In this document: in pieces, positions 24,235 through 24,432 of the stretch
Numbering within the stretch: the first letter of the stretch is position 1
Layout: every line of letters begins with the position of its first letter
Origin: UMGS1474 sp050946775
Lineage (GTDB): Bacteria > Bacillota > Clostridia > Oscillospirales > Acutalibacteraceae
Reading direction: 5' to 3'
Length of the DNA: 24,432 nt
Assembly (NCBI GenBank): GCA_050946775.1
Contig: JBMNVL010000014.1
Coordinates: forward strand, 1-24,432
Made by a program: the position numbers and the translations under genes
The notes under the pieces: model-generated
What the model saw: the letters and a program-made list of their open reading frames with translations, nothing else
Database searches by the model: none
Told to the model about the DNA's origin: nothing

Positions 24235-24432
24235 TTACCTGAGCGTGACCAGATACTCGATCAGCCCGTAGACGATCGACGCGGTGATGCCGTAGACCAG
24301 CACCGGCCCGGCAATGATAAACATTTTGGCGCCCAGTCCCGTCACAAACCCCTCGCTTTTGAACTCGATGGCCGGGGACACGATGGCGTTGGCGAAGCCG
24401 GTAATGGGCACCAGCGTGGCGGCGCCGGCCCG
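24235..24432 (-). CDS. spoVAC: Stage V sporulation protein AC (C-terminal part, cut by the window edge)
   Basis: The last 65 codons of this gene are in the window. They translate to a membrane protein end containing TLVPITGFANAIVSPAIEF, KSEGFVTGLGAKMF and IIAGPVLVYGITASIVYGL, which is the SpoVAC/SpoVAEb family signature. SpoVAC is an inner-membrane channel subunit for Ca-dipicolinate in spores. The stop TAA (24235-24237) lies just before the Shine-Dalgarno of spoVAD. Assignment as SpoVAC rather than its homologue SpoVAEb rests on gene order, since it is directly followed by spoVAD. The 5' part is outside the window. Confidence 0.9.
   Translation of the reverse strand, partial: RAGAATLVPITGFANAIVSPAIEFKSEGFVTGLGAKMFIIAGPVLVYGITASIVYGLIEYLVTLR

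Overview
The window looks like the chromosome of a GC-rich, spore-forming member of the Clostridia, probably near the Oscillospirales. The support is the 3' end of a spoVAC-spoVAD sporulation operon, a type I dockerin on a very large secreted protein, a BspA-type LRR protein, a PadR/DUF2812 pair, strong AGGAGG ribosome binding sites, sigma-A promoters with 17-bp spacers, and a dispersed palindromic repeat. The taxonomic placement is inference from gene content, not a database match.

Layout. 1-255: an interrupted copy of the dispersed repeat and a terminator. 256-984 (-): a sugar phosphate isomerase/epimerase-like TIM barrel. 985-1410: divergent promoter region and a structured leader. 1411-13508 (+): two tandem paralogous giant secreted proteins (1834 and 2169 aa). 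Each has a double right-handed beta-helix with two Pectate_lyase_3-type modules, jelly-roll-like modules and a FIVAR-type helical stalk. Only the first ends in a dockerin. 13576-15275 (-): a padR-DUF2812 two-gene operon with a 4-bp overlap. 15276-16113: an unusual 0.8-kb non-coding region. It holds a consensus padR promoter whose -35/-10 spacer is an operator-like palindrome, further diverged copies of that palindrome, and several short tandem repeats. 16114-19507 (+): a metY-metA-ilvE amino-acid operon. 19585-22185 (-): asnA followed by asnS, with the dispersed repeat between them. 22340-23068 (-): a small LRR protein. 23199-24432 (-): spoVAD and the 3' end of spoVAC, which runs off the window.

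How the genes work together. MetA (Glu111, diagnostic of acetyl-CoA use) makes O-acetylhomoserine. MetY sulfhydrylates it to homocysteine, the direct sulfhydrylation route to methionine. IlvE, 32 bp downstream, may contribute branched-chain or methionine-related transamination. AsnA makes asparagine and AsnS charges it onto tRNA. PadR very probably represses its own operon through the palindromes around its promoter. The giant proteins are probably extracellular polysaccharide-active or polysaccharide-binding proteins, one of them able to dock onto a cohesin scaffold. Their catalytic identity cannot be settled by eye; the double beta-helix resembles GH55 glucanases or related polysaccharide lyases and hydrolases.

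The most unusual features are the nested repeat and operator array upstream of padR, and the pair of giant beta-helix paralogs that differ in dockerin and stalk length. No tRNA, rRNA, CRISPR array, transposase or phage gene was seen.
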